NCBI GenBank assembly: GCA_017165825.1
Contig: CM029386.1
Location: 9,274,419-9,338,418 of the forward strand
From: Hepsetus odoe
Taxonomy: Eukaryota > Chordata > Actinopteri > Characiformes > Hepsetidae
Length of the DNA: 64,000 nt
Direction: 5' to 3'
Within the stretch, counting starts at the first letter, position 1; every line of letters starts with the position of its first letter. The notes under the pieces are model-generated. The model did not search any database, had not been told where the DNA came from, and saw only the letters and a list, made by a program, of their open reading frames with translations. A program made the translations under genes and the position numbers. Of the stretch, positions 33,813 through 48,630 are shown piece after piece.

Positions 33813-36800
33813 TTTTCTGAATATTTCTGCATGGAAGACATTCAGTGTGGCTCAATGCTAAATGGATTACCAAAGCAAGGTCTATTGATTTCTTTACAGT
33901 GGTGGTGATATGAACCAAAATGTAAAAAAAAAAATAAAATTATATATATATAACAATGCAATATAACACTAACTGTTTAAAATATTTTGATGGCAGCTGT
34001 TCATGTGTATTTTTTTTAACAATATACTTTGAGACTGCCCCATTTTTCAGTTTTTCTTCCCTTTAACTTTTTTTTGCCCTGAAGACTTTAGTTTGGGCTC
34101 TTCTTTGTAAGAAGTCCGGTTCATTTGATGTACCACTATCACCTTCTCCTTGTCCGTAAGTCATCGATGGACTGTAATATACTGCTTTAAGTCCTTGTTA
34201 GCCACATGACCAACTGATAGAAAATTATTGACGTAAAAAAATGGAAACTTGGTATTTCAGTTGAATACATTACTGTATGAGAGTGTAGGCTGATTGAATT
34301 GAAGAACGATTGAAGTTAATAACACCAATCAATGTAATGCATAAAGTGATGTGGATTTTAATCTGAAATGAGTTTTTACTTTTTTATAGAGTAGTTGTCT
34401 GATCGATTGAACTGATGATTTGATATTGGTCCAGAACTGAGCAGCCTATTATGGTTTTGGTGGCATTTCACTTTCACTAAATGCCAAAATTCAGACTCTA
34501 GATCAGTGTTGAGACATGGAAACACTGGCACATCTATTATGCTTTAAAAGCATGCAACAATATAGACATTTAGGCTCTCTGCCGAGGCTGTGGACAGTTT
34601 CTGTGAGAGCGGAAGAACTGTGTCAGGCTTGTTTTAGCTTTTACTTGATCCATTTGAGCTGGATGCTGGAATGAACCTAATACCTCTAAATCATTTATTT
34701 CCAAATGCTTTCAAAAGCATTTTAATCCTGCAGTGTTAAAGTACAAAAGTCTTGAGCCAACCCTCATTTCTTTTTACTTTGTTTCCAAACATAAATAATG
34801 AACTGAGAAACAGTTCTACAGACGTTTTTAGCTCTCGTTACTAATGACATGTGACCCACAAATTAATCCTTTTAGCGGAACAAAGCCATTTGAAAGTGAA
34901 AGTGACTATTGTCATCGTGAAACACAGTGAACCACAATGAAGTTTGTGTGCCTACAGATGATGTACAACAATAGACAGTAGTCAGTCTTTTGAACCACTT
35001 GTCAGCTACCCTAATGCCACTTTAGTCACAAACTGATCACGGATCAGTTAGAAGATAACCAGCAAGAACTATGCAGTTGAACATGAAGTGTTTGCCAGCA
35101 AGGTGAGGTTTTTCTAATAAAGTGGTCAGAGTAAATGTCAGAATGTATAACGATCTATCTATTGCATAGTATGTCTTCAACATAGTACTTTTTTTCCCCA
35201 GACTGTTCCTGGCCTCTCGAAACTTGTCTGCTTATGAATAAAGCACAGTAATGAATGATTTCTGGACATTCTCTCATTGCTAATTCTGTCTTCTCTGTGA
35301 GAGCACATCAGTCTTTAGATGGAGAACAAAGACAGCAATAAATAAATTATGATTCAATGTGCCACCGTAATAGTTTGAAACATTGGTAATGCAGACACTG
35401 AACTACTCAAGTAATGAAGAACTACAGATTTACTTTACAGAACTAGTTAACTTTAAACCCCTCATATTGCACAGAAATAATTGTCAGCAGTTTTAACCCA
35501 TCATTTTCTTATTTATTCATCAATTAGAGAAATTCATTCATTACAGTTCTGCAATTAATTTTCTTTTTTGATAAGAAATAAGGTACTTTTACAGAAACTA
35601 GAGAGTTTTTCAAGTTTGGGAAAGAACTTGTAGCATAAATACAGACCAGCAAAAGCATACGTGCTGCCATTGACTTTCATAACATAAAAACAACAGGAGA
35701 AGGTTGCAGCAATACTTTTTGAGCTCAAAGAGATTGTCTGAATGCCAAACCTTATTAAAGGACCAACACAAGAAGGATCCTTGTTGTGTCCTCAGGCACA
35801 TAAAGTCAGGCGCAATAGTTGCCCTCTGCAATAAAAACAATTAACACAAAAGCCAGAATAATCAAGGAAATATTCATGTGCAGTAAAGATATTTTTTATA
35901 AATAAGACATTCTTAATTGCTGGTTAGCTCTAGTTGTTCCAAAAAAAATAAAGAAAATCCATTATTATTTTGAGCAAAAACAAAAATTCTTCCCATTTTA
36001 AAAAGTGCTTAAAATTAAAACAAAGCTAAAAAATGTTCCCACCCGTTTATACGCTCGCATTTCAGCTAAAGTTCAAGCTCGACACAATCAGAATAGAGCT
36101 CATTTACATATATCGCTCTTAAAGGCACAGTGACAAAAAACCTTCTGTTTAATTCTGATGAAGTCACAGAAAAAAGAAAAACGTGTTACATAACACCAAT
36201 AGAAATATTTTAGAGGGAAATAAAACTTGCACAAGAAAAATGCAGGGGCACTTTAAGTTCTATCCATGGCTTTCTGTTTCAGAAGGGTATAGCCACCATT
36301 TAGAAAACATTGCTCTTCATGAATGAGGTAATCAGCTATGAAATGGTCACTAAAAGTCTGACAATGCGAGCACATTTACTGTTAGGTGCAAAATAAAGAT
36401 GTTTAAAACCATCAGTTCTGTAGTGAACACCACCCATGTTTTAACGATTGCAAAACTGACTTATACCACATGCCACTCATGATGGCAAACATGCACACAC
36501 TGTCAGTCCTATGCTGGCAATAACTTACAAAACTATGTTTTAAAATTCACAAATAAAGTGCTGGTGCACAATCCACCAGTGTTTCATTAAGGTTCATGTA
36601 GGAAAAAACCTGGCTGTGCCAGTACAGCCATAACCACAAATAAAATAGAACAAATAGAAAACCACTCTCTCCAGCTCAACCACCACATTTTGGAAAGTGC
36701 CAAAAAAAGAAGTGGAAAAAAAAAAAAAAAAAAAAAGAAGGTAAACAAGTTGCCAAATATTCTCCTATGTATACTCTATACAATATAATCTCAAATCACG

Positions 36801-37065
36801 ATCTGAATATTAATCTGAAAGCTTTTATCTCGAGCGGAATATCTGAATCTGATCAGATCAGAAAGTTGTATAAATGTTTTAAATTCTCCAGGAGCCCTCC
36901 AGGAGTTCTGTCCCCCAAAGTGGATGAAGCACTTCCAAGTGCAATAAAAACTTCCCTATGACAAGTGTCAGTGGGAATCCCTCATAAAGCTTGAGAAGGG
37001 ATTCTATTTGGAAAAGCTGTCTTGCACATTATGAAACAGGCATTTGCCTTTCTCTGAGAGGATGC
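33813..37065. other. Convergent intergenic region between rgs11 and pgap6
   Basis: AT-rich. It contains a SINE tail fragment at 34897-34943 (GAAAGTGAAAGTGACTATTG, minus orientation) and a poly-A run at about 36716-36738. The right end should hold the pgap6 3' UTR (minus strand). No exon, RNA gene or intact element is seen. Confidence 0.5.
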
Positions 37066-40000
37066 TTAGGTGACCGTGTAAAGCTCCTCTTTCTGATTTC
37101 GGCAGATCTTATAGCCGCAGAGCTTGTGTGGCCATCCCCAGGGCGGCACATGCTTCTCACGCGGAGGAAGGAGGAACACAACGCTTGTGGCCACCATGAT
37201 GTGCCAAATGGAGTGTGTGTAGTAGTAGTTACTGTCTGTCTGTGCAAAGACATACACACACACTCCAATAAGTGCTGACGACAAGCCTGGGATAAGAAAC
37301 AGGACCCAGCGCCTCCATGTTGTTGGGTAACAGTGATGACGTCTGACGCCACGATACACCTGGAAAGAGCAGAAATAAACAGTTCATATATCATAAAAAA
37401 CCGTATTAACTCGATGTCAGAAAGTGACTGTTTATGGATTTTTGGCACCTACAAACATAAAGGGGTTTGTTGTAGATGTTTATTAATTAATTACATAACG
37501 AGTGTGTTTTTGAGAATTTCACGTCTGTATGATATCATGGCAGTCCCAGATTAAAGCTGTGAGGTTATATAGGCAAACCAAAACCATCAGCAAGCTAAAA
37601 CTTTTATGCAACAGTTCTGTAAAATGCATAAAGCATGGAAAATCACCAAATGTGCCTCAAACGGCCCTCTACCAAGTAAGATCATTAAAAAAGGTAGATA
37701 TACACAATCCAAAATATATCACTTACTATCAAGATATTGCATTGCTCCTTAATTACTGAGGAAACGCTCAGTAAGTTATTAATTGCGATACTTTTACTTT
37801 CTTGAATCAAGCTGTATGTTAGAGCAGGGGGAAAGTGAAACTATGCAGTTAAGGGTGGTCCTCCAAGACTGAAGTTTGAAGGCTTGATGGTGGCTAACAC
37901 TGCAAAGTAAATGTTGCTAATAAAGTGAAGTGAAAGTGAAAGTGACAGTTTGCCATTGTGAAACACACAGTGAACCACAACAAAATGCAGAATCTGCATT
38001 TTACCCATACAGCAGAGGGCAGCTATTGAAAGTGATGGGGACGGTACATCAGGGCAACCTACTGGTTTTGGATTTGAACCCACGAACATTCTGATTTAGG
38101 GCCTAGTCCCTAAACATTGGGCCACCGCTGCCTAAAGCTGCTGAGGATTGTGGATTTTACTGGCTTGCTTACCCAGGCGGTCACCATAATAACCAAAGCA
38201 AACAACACAGGTCCCAGCAGATTCCACAGGCCCCTGCGGTCCAGCTGCATCGCCATGGCAATAAAGAGAGTGCCAGCCATGAAGAAAACCTGGAGGAGAT
38301 ACCAGACATACACATTAGCAACAGCAGCAATGACCAGTGTCTTCCTTGGTGGTTATGAATATTAAACATGTCATCAAGTTTTCAGGAGCACTGCACTGCA
38401 CTCACGTATTTCACTGGCTCCTGCAGTCGTGCCATGCACACAATGGTCACCCATACAGCCACCACAGAGCCCAAGAAGTCACAAAACTGGAGCGTGTCGT
38501 AGTCCATGATGCACATTACTGTTACCCCTGGCTGGTCACATGCGTGATAAAACTGAAAACACACACAGTCAGGGTTGTTTGGTGAGTTTGAGAAGTATAG
38601 TAACTCACATCCTCTGTAACAATGTTCTTCACAGGACTGAGGCTGAAGCATTAGCAACGTTAAATAAAGCCAACTGGTTACTTTTTCTCTGCATCATCAT
38701 GGTTAACGAGGTTTGGTTATAAACCTGTAGACACTGTTTAATATATGTATATATAAAAATCTTTTTTAGCACAACTAATTTTCATATTTTACCATAGTTT
38801 TCTCTGTTTTAATTCATTTGAATAGTTTCTTTAGTTATTTATATCTTTTTATTCAGCTCTTATAAATATGTTTTTGCTCTAATGCTCTGCTACACTGTGA
38901 ATAAGTATCATATGACCAGAATGAAGTGAAAACATTTTTTTTTTTTTGATGTGATGAAAATTTGCTCTTTCCAGCTTGATTTGTATCTATACATCATCCT
39001 TGCCTATTGAGGTTTCTGTGAGCAAATGATGCATTACAGGCATTAAATACCTCAGAACTAAGTGGTAAAATACATTTTAAATGAGGAAAAAAGTATCTAA
39101 TATCCTGCTGTTTTAAACTGTACTGCTGGTAATTTGAGATTGAATTCGAGTATGAATAGCATTTGTGTACTTAAAGATTTTTAGGCTGATGCAAATAACA
39201 TTTAAACATCCTTGGCTGATGTTTTTGCTTAATACCCACATTTCCACATATCAATACAGTAATAATATGGGGAAGGAAAAAAGTGAAAGTGACTACTCTT
39301 GTCATTGTGAAAAGCAGCACAGCACAACAAAACAAAAGTCAACCTCTGCATTTCACCCATACACGTGCAGCAGGGGGGCAGCTATTGAAAGCTGCCCGGG
39401 AAGCAGTGACGGGGACGGTACCTTGCTCAAGGGTACCTCAGGGCAACCTACTGCTGAGGGAATCGAACCCACAATCTTCCGATCCAGCCAACTTTCTAAC
39501 CACTAGGCCACCACTGCCCCTATATCCACATAGTTGTGTGTGAATGGCCATTTTGCCATGTGCAATTTCACAACAGAGCCTGTAAATATGCTGAAGGATG
39601 CCATGTTAATACAGAGGGCACTTGAGAGCAACTCTTGAGGGGGGAAAAAAAAAAGGACATCCAGTGGTCTTGTGTGCTTGTGTAAATGACTGCAGGGTAA
39701 CCTGCCCAGCATTAACTCTGCTTTATGGCAAAGCACCACAAATAAAATGTGATGGCAAAGAGAAGTTAAACTGAAACAATATCAATGTTGAAAAAAAAAA
39801 CCCAATGGCTTATGTTTTGAGGTTGTGAGAGGCTAGTTGGAGCATCTGTTGTGTGTAAGGTGCTGGATCTAGCCCACACATACGCACCGTGGAGAAGAAC
39901 ATGGTGAAGAAATAAACAGAAGCTTCCACGTGGTAGCCGCGGTAAAGCGCCACGCCAATAGGTGGGATGAAGAGAAGGTTGCTGAGCGTGAGCAGCAAAG

Positions 40001-43000
40001 CCGCAGCCAACTGCCGCGAGAATGACAGAGCAGTTGATCCGTCTGAGCAGCTCCATCCAAGCCAACCTGTTAACCAGCAACCAATAACCAAAAAAAGAGA
40101 AAAGATGTTACAGAAATTCCCCACATTCTCCAAACGTGGTCAAGCAGCCAATACATGTTTGATCTGTTTCTATAGGTTTGTCCATTCCTCCATATACAGT
40201 ACTGTGCAAAAGTTTTAGGCAGGTATGAAAAAATGCTATAAACAAAGAATGCTTTCAGAAATATAAATGATTGCTTATTTTTATCTATTTACAAAATGCA
40301 AAGTGAGCGAACAAAAGAAAAATTTACATCAAATCAATATTTGGTGTTACTACCTTTTGCCTTCAAACCAGCATCCATTCTTTTAGGTACACTTGCACAA
40401 AGTCAGGGATTTTGTAGGATTATAGTCGGTGTATGATCAACCAATTTTATCAAACAGGTGCTGATGATCATCAATGTCGCACATAGGTTGAAACACAATC
40501 ATTAACTGAAACAGAAACAGCTGTGTAGGAGGCTTAAAACTGGGTGAGGAACAGCCAAAGTCTGCTACCAAGGTGAGGTTGTGGAAGACAGTTTCATGTC
40601 ATGGCAAGATTGAGCACAGCAACAAGACACAAGGTAGTTATATTGTATCAGCAAGATCTCTCCCAGACAAAGATTTCAAAGCAGACTGGGGTTTCAAGAT
40701 GTGCTGTTCAAGCTCTTTTGAAGAAGCACAAAGAAATGGGCAACGTTGAGGATCGTAGACGCAGTGGTCGGCCAAGGAAACTTAGTGGAGCTGATGAAAA
40801 ACACATCAAGCTTATTACCCTTCGAAATCGGAAGATGTCCAGCAGTGCCATCAGGTCAGAACTAGCAGAAACCAGTGGGACCCAGGTATACCAATCTACT
40901 GTCCGGAGAAGTCTGGCCAGAAGTGCTCTTCATGGAAGAGTTGCAGCCAAAAAGCCATACCTCCGATGTGGAAACAAGGCCAAGCGACTCAAGTATGCCC
41001 GAAAACACAGGAGCTGGGGTGCAGAAAAATGGCTGCAGGTGCTCTGGACCGATGAGTCAAAATTTGAAATATTTAGCTGTAGTAGAAGGCAGTTTGTTCA
41101 TCAAAGGGCTGGAGAGCGGTACAATAATGAGTGTCGGCAGGCAACAGTGAAGCATGGTGGAGGTTCCTTGAACGTATGGGGCTGCATTTCTGCAAATGGA
41201 GTTGGAGATTTGGTCAGAATTAATGGTGTTCTCAATGCTGAGAAATACAGGCAAATACTTATCCATCATGCAATACCATCAGGGAGGCAGATGATTGGCC
41301 CCAAATTTATTCTGCAGCAGGACAATGACCCCAAACATACAGCCAAAGTTATTAAGAACTATCTTCAGTGTATAGAAGAACAAGAAGTCCTGGAAGTGAT
41401 GGTATGGCCTCCACAGAGCCCTGATCTCAACATCGAGTGTGTCTGGGATTACAAGAAGAGGCAGAAGGACGTGAGGAAGCCTACATCCACAGAACATCTG
41501 TGGTTAGTTCTCCAAGATGTTTGGAACAACCTACCAGCCAAGTTCCTTCAAAAACTGTGTGCAAGTATACCTACAAGAATTGATGCTGTTTTGAAGGCAA
41601 AGGGTGGTCACACCAAATATTGATTTGATTTAGATTTCTCTTTTGTTCATTCACTGCATTTTGTTGATTGATGAAAATAAATGATTAACACTTCCATTTT
41701 TGAAAGCATTCTTTGTTTACAGCATTTTTTGACACCTGCCTATAACTATAAATATAGCATTTTTAATCCACCTGAGCAGATCTTGGACTGTGACAGTAGA
41801 CTGTAAGAGGAACCCCATGTGGATACAGGGAGAACATGCAAATTGCACACTTACTCTGGCTGGGAATCAGTAGGTCAATACTGGACCAAATGAAGTGAAA
41901 CAGAATTGAATTGGGCAGTGGTGGCCTAGTGTTTAGGAATTAGGCAGCAGGATTGGAAGGTTGTGGGTTTGAATCCCAGACCAGTAGGTTGTAAATAAAC
42001 TTGCATTTAAATAAATAATTTTAAAGTTGTTTTCATTTGGCCTGAATTTTGGTTTCACCCCACTGAGATTCCAAGTCAACAATATAAAACACTTAAATTC
42101 CACCAAAGACTAAGTTTTATTTCCCTTTAGGTCAGAATTCCCATTTAATAACAACAACCGTGATATTGCTTAACATTATGCTACAGTTGCCAATTAATTT
42201 CATGGCCTGAAATTATCCAGAAGCAGCCTAGTGGTTAGGCAGTCAACCCCAGGAGTGGAAGATTGTGGGATTGAATCCCAGATCAGTAGGTTGCCCTGAT
42301 GTACCCATGAGCAAAGGTAACATCTCCATCAGTGCTTCCCGGGCGCTTTAAATAGCTGCCCCATGCTGCATGGTGCATTTGAGTGAAAAGCAGAGGTTGA
42401 ATTTCGTTGTGTCTCACTCTGTGCTGTGCCGTGCCATGTTTCACAATGACAAAACAGTCACTATAGATTATGTGGTTTTTGAACCTGTATGATTAACGTT
42501 AAAAAATTGATAAAATGCTGCATTGTTAAAAACAGTAAAAATCTTGTAGGCTGAATTTCATGTAGCTTTGGTAAATGATTGAATTTATTCAGGTCAGGAG
42601 CAAGAAACCAGAAACCAGAAACTTTTATTTAAAAAGTCACGATTGAGGAACAATGCCAATTGGTGTATAAAGGCCTCCACTACATTAGAGTGGAAGGTGT
42701 AGTGCAAAAATTACGGGAGCAAACGTTAAAACACCAAGCATGCCTTGGAGGATCGGCTACACTTGGCTTTAACATGTGATTGTGGAACTAAGCCTAGTAT
42801 AAAGTACAGTTTTTGGGAAGATTAAGTTTTTGGAGCCATGGAAAAGGGAAGACAGGTCAACAGCTGTGACAGAAGATTCAAAAGCACACAAGGATTAAGC
42901 ACTGTTTTAAGTGCTACTGATAAGGAGAAATAGTGATTGCTGGAGTGAATAGGAATATTCTTCATCATTCAGAGTACTAGTATGTAAGCCATTAAAGGGA

Positions 43001-44766
43001 CACACAGTTTTTGTAGAGGTACCACAACTGCACACTTCAGCCAAATCAATGCAGAAATCTTTGAGACATTAGTCTTAAAGGCACAATTGCACTTGGGTTC
43101 ATGATTTGGAACGAAATAAAAAAAAATCCAGTTTGTGTCTTACCTGTTTTGCACACGCATGCGGCGTAGAGGTAGCTGTGTGTCCGCAGTAACCTGCACT
43201 CTCCGTACGGCCCACAGTCGTCAATACATGCGCTCAAACTCATACCCACACTCACCACTGCTGAGGTATTACTGCAGTCAGTGCTGAAAAACAGCAAATG
43301 AACAAACAACATCTCTAGTACCCTCAACACTCACAGCATGAAAGTGAAAGTGACTACTCTTGCCATTGCAAGGTCACAGCACAGCACACAGTAAACCACA
43401 ATGAAATGAAATTGGACCTCTGCATTTAACCCATGCAAACATCATGCAGCAGCGAGCAGTGATGGGGACAGTACCTTGGGGAGCAATGACGGGGACGGTA
43501 TCTTACCTCAGGGCAACCTACTGGTTTGAACCAACAATCTTCCAATCCTGTGGCCAACTGTGGCCAACTCCTTAGACCTCTGCATTTAACACATGCACAC
43601 AAACACCGTGCAGCAGGGGGCAGCTATGAAAATGCCCGGGCAGTGATGGGGATGGTACCTTGCTTAAGGGTACCTCAGGGCAACCTACCGGTAAGGGTAA
43701 GGGGTTTAAACCCACAATCTTCCGATCTTGTGGCCAACTCCCTAACCACTAGGCCACTGCTGCCCAATGGAGATTTTACTGTGCTCTAAAAACTTTACAT
43801 GTCTGATTACTGTCACTACTTCTGTGAGGATTTCACATCAAACCACTCTATATTTAATTTTTGCAGAAAATAAATATATCAATAAATAAATCTGTGAATT
43901 TCTTTTGTGTTTTCACAGAAGTTACCATATTTGGACGATTCTATGTAAACCATGATAAACATTTTTGACTTGAGTAACAGGCGACTAATGATACTGACCA
44001 AGGTGGGGTTTACGAAACACATCTTAAATTGAACACAAATAACTGAAATGTCTGTTCACACTTACCTGCTGTTGCAGATGGTTTGCAAAGTGAGGTACCA
44101 AAGTGCTGCTTCAGGAAAGGGAATCCTTAATAAAGCCTTCGTTTCGCTGCTGTTCACTCTGAGAGAGTAGCCCTTCATGAAAGCTGCACACATGAACACA
44201 CACAAGATTGCTAATCTGTATTTTCACCTGAAAACAACCTTCGCGTTACCCAGTATAGCTATTGATCAGCTGACCTACCTGTGTCACATGACTGGCTGGT
44301 GTTAAGCTGGAGAACAGCAGCAGAAGGTGTGAGGCAGGCCCTGACGCTCCCAAATGCCCCAATCAAAGAGCTCTATAATAGAGAAGGTTTTGCATTAAAC
44401 ATGTACTTTCTAAAAAATGAATCCAGAAAGCATCCAGTTGCAGCAGGATCAGCATTAGTCAAGAGTTCTATGCAACACCATGTCCTGTTCTTTCATTACA
44501 AAAGGTGGTGAATGGAAACAGAGGTCTGCAACACCCACAATAGTCTTCAGGAATAGCTCTACGGGCTTCTCAAAGGAAATTCCAAAGATGGCTTTGTTCT
44601 GCTTGAAGGATTCAAATGTAGGTCACTCTGTGGCCTACAAAAAAGAAATCCTCTGAAACGGGTCAGGTACATGGACTGGAGTAAAAATAGGAGCTGAAGA
44701 CTTGAGGACAGCCTTGAGAACTATTCTACATTTCATAAAAGATTTAGTCTGGCTCCTTGGAAGCTA

Positions 44767-44812
<46 letters not shown>

Positions 44813-47800
44813 GAAATTAGTGGTGGATCAGACTTGCAAAGCACTGTAAATGCGATGTTAAGTTGCGCAAAACTAGCATATTAGTAGAATTTCTATTGCT
44901 GCAAACTGATTTTGTATTTTTGAATAGACCAAAAAATTATCTGGATAATACTGTAAATCCAGGAAACCCCATTACTAATTTCCAAACTCAAACACAAACT
45001 GCTCTCAGCACACTGAGAGATTATACACATGCTGACACAAACTTACAACATTGAGGTCCAGCTGCACTATTAATGCACCACCACTGTCCGCAGCAGAGTC
45101 CAAGACCAGGCTCAGCATGGTCGGCACCTTGGACGCCACGCTCACGTTACTGTTAGCGACAGCAAAGCGTACTGAAAGGACATCCTGGTCCTCTCTGAAC
45201 ACGGACGGGTTTTGGATGCAGGCTCCATCTGAGCCATTGGTGCGCACCATGGTAGCATCGGCAGTGAAGGCATTGCTGGATGTGTTGCTTTGGGAAGATC
45301 TCAGAGAGAGGAGTCCCAGGGGTAGAGAGGTGTTGAACTCTGAAGGGCCACTCAACGGTTTACAGCCCACTGTGAGGGTGTGTATTTGCGAGACATGAGA
45401 AATGAGAGGAGAAAGAGAGAAAGTATATATTGTTCAATAAAATGTACAAAACCAGTGTTCGAATACACCAGTCTGGTCCAGTTCATAACTGTTATTGGAA
45501 AAATTATGTTCCTGAAATTTCTATGCTTTTATACATTGAACAGTGAGCACTGAATTTCTCCTGTATATAAACCCATCCCAGACCCACCAGTAGTGCACAC
45601 AAATAGAAAAGCCGCAGCAGGAGGAGCAGCGGGTTGCAATAACTGTACTTGTGGGGTTGTGTGCCTTGTCTATTGGCACTTCTGCCATGGATGCAGGAGT
45701 GTACCATCGCCCAATGCCCACATTTCTACTGCCAGTCCAGGGGACTAAACTGGCAAGCCACTGGTTGTAAACCCAGTTTTCGAACATTTCTAACAATTAG
45801 GTCACGGTTCCCTTATGTAATATTCAATAAAAACATATAAAATGTAATGATACTCATTAATAAGGGATTCTTATTGGCAAATTAAAGGTAAAAGAAAACA
45901 CATTTTTGTTCTTCAATATAGATTGTTTAGGTGATAGTATCTGTACTGTTATTATTTTTGCAGGCAGGGCACACAGTGGATAAAGTGAAAGTGACAACTT
46001 ATCATTGTGAAACAGCACACAGTGTAGCACTCAGCATTTTACCTACAGACACACACACACACAGCAGGAGACAGCCATTGAAAGCGCCCAGGGAGCATTG
46101 ATGGGGATGGTACCTTTAGCTTTACCACACCTGAAAATCAACGACTTATAAATCAATGATTTAGACCCTTTCCACAAATTTTCTTCAAAGGGCTTTAGCA
46201 AGAGTCGTGATTATCCAGTGCAACATTACGAGCTCATGTAAACAAAATTTTTTTTAGCTCTGTGTTTAAGAAATGTGGTCAAACCTGTATAGTTAGCAGA
46301 TATGCTGAAGGTTGCCGTTGTGTTTGGCTGGCTGGTCTCCATAGTAACTCGCACCCAGGTATTCCATGGTGGGTTGGAGACGGAAGCTATGCATGTCTTA
46401 TCCCCTGAGCAGTTGACTGTAATTGCCGAGCGTTGTCCCAAAGATGTGGAGCCTAAAGTGACAGACAGGCCACAACTGATCGTCGGCACAGCCTTCACAA
46501 CACAGGTGTGGATGAAAACGTTCAACTTGGAGGCGAACTCAGGAACAAACACCCTGGAACAAGAAAATCATAACACAATCCAAAATACTTCACTGAAAAG
46601 GATAAAAAATTCTAACAAAGAAACCTGTAAAATATATACATGTACTGCCACTGCTGAGCTGAAACCTCTGCTTGGAGAGAAGGTTCTAGGTTTTATTGCC
46701 CTTTCAAACATGCAAAGCAACCCAGAGGAGCTATATGTGTGAATAAATCAATCTTATCAGACTCGTCCAACCCTTTGAAAAAGGGACAAGTCTGTGTGAT
46801 GGCATGTTGAGTTGATGTGTGAACATAGCTAATTTTCCTGGAAAATTCATAGAGTGAGTGCGTTGATGTTATCATAAAACAAGCATCTGAGGGAGAAGAG
46901 TCCTTCATACAAAGATGACAAGGAGAGACTCTAGAGATGAAGAGAATCAGGAACCCCTGACACCAACCACGACAAATTAAAGTTAAAGCAAGAGATTTGG
47001 TTGCTTAGGACCAAATTGTGAAGCTGCTATGGGAGGAAATCACATCCTGCGCACTCTCCCTAATCACTAACCCTTACATAAACCATACTTCCTCTACTCA
47101 CTATGTGGAAACAGTTACAACCTGGATGAAGAGACAATGTCCGGAATTCAGGTGTGCAAGCGGGTTGAGAGAGATCAGCGTCATCCTATTCTCCACATGT
47201 ACACCCACCCACCCACTCACCCACTCACCCACTCACTCACTCACTCACTCACTCACTCACTCACTCACTCACTCACTCACTCACTCACTCTACCTGAGCT
47301 GAGCCTGTTTCATAGGCGCAGTTAGAGTCTGAGAGATCAGAGTATTGGCCTGCAAGACCGGAGTATCAGCTGCTCTCCTCACATACATCTGGGGCTGGAA
47401 CAAATATGAACAGGACGGCAGCCCCTGGGATACACAGTAAGATAATGGTCAGAAGAGGACACCTCATTCGCGCCATGTTTAATACCAACATCATCAGCTT
47501 AACATAAAAAAAGGGTTTGGGTAGAAAATCTTATTTATTTGCACCATTACCATCACTATAAAGAAATGGGAACTAGTATGTTTCTCCACAATGTACCATG
47601 TCACTTTGACTGAATTTGTTATCATCACTGAATTATGAAAATAGAAACTGAATTTTCATTAGACCTGGCAAAGATAACAATGTTGCCTCACAGTGAAAAG
47701 GTGCTCAAAGTCTGACATGCTAGTCAGAGGGACTAGAGATGCTAAACTGACCCCTAAATGTGACTGCTCTGTAAAAGACTGACAACCTGCCTAAGGTGTT

Positions 47801-48583
47801 TCTCCATCGTTTGCTTAATTGGGAACTGGATGGATGGATAATGCATGGATGAAAATGTTCCAATTGAAAAACGAAATTCCTGGAATGCACACACAAGTTT
47901 TAACATTTACTCTCAAACTGCAATGAGGCTTCTGAATGTCAAATAAAACTTTCTTCTCTTGGTCAAGCTGTAATCGGTTTCATGCACATACTCCTCTTCA
48001 TACCTGCTGTTCTATCTTGCCATCGTCCTTAGGCAGGTGAGCAGCAAGGAACCAGTCTCCTGGTAGGGGATTCGTCACATTAAACAACGTGATGTTGATG
48101 GCCTGCCTGCTGGGCACAGTCAGGTTCAGGTTGTAGGCGAGGGAGAATGCAGTGGAGTTCGGAAAGGCCGTTTGAATGGGGTTGATCACCGGGGGCGCAC
48201 CAGCCCGGAAGTGCCTTTTGAATTGAGAGAGAGCATTTGGTAAGGACCAAATGCCTTTTTTATTTTTTTTTTACATAAAAAGGCATGTGTTGTAACAAAA
48301 TACTTTTTTAAAAACAAACACAGCAATGTTTCAAAGAGACATTCCAGGTCAAAATGGAAAATATATCTAATATCTAACTCTTATCATCAGTGCAAAACCT
48401 GCAGTGAGATTTTCACATTTATAAACAAGGAAACTCTACTTTCTTTCTGACGATGCATCTTTTATTTTTATATATATATATATTATATNCAAAAATAATC
48501 CTCTACCTTAAAATGCTCCATCGTAACAATACTAAAATAGTGCATGCACGAGAATAGACATCCAACCATTCAGTTCAAGAGAT

Positions 48584-48630
<47 letters not shown>

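Noticed and set aside
46302..46742. 146-codon plus-strand frame
   Set aside because: It overlaps pgap6 exon 5 in antisense and runs on into intron sequence; no homology is recognised.
47018..47325. Plus-strand frames rich in HSLT repeats
   Set aside because: Pure translation of the (CACT)n microsatellite.
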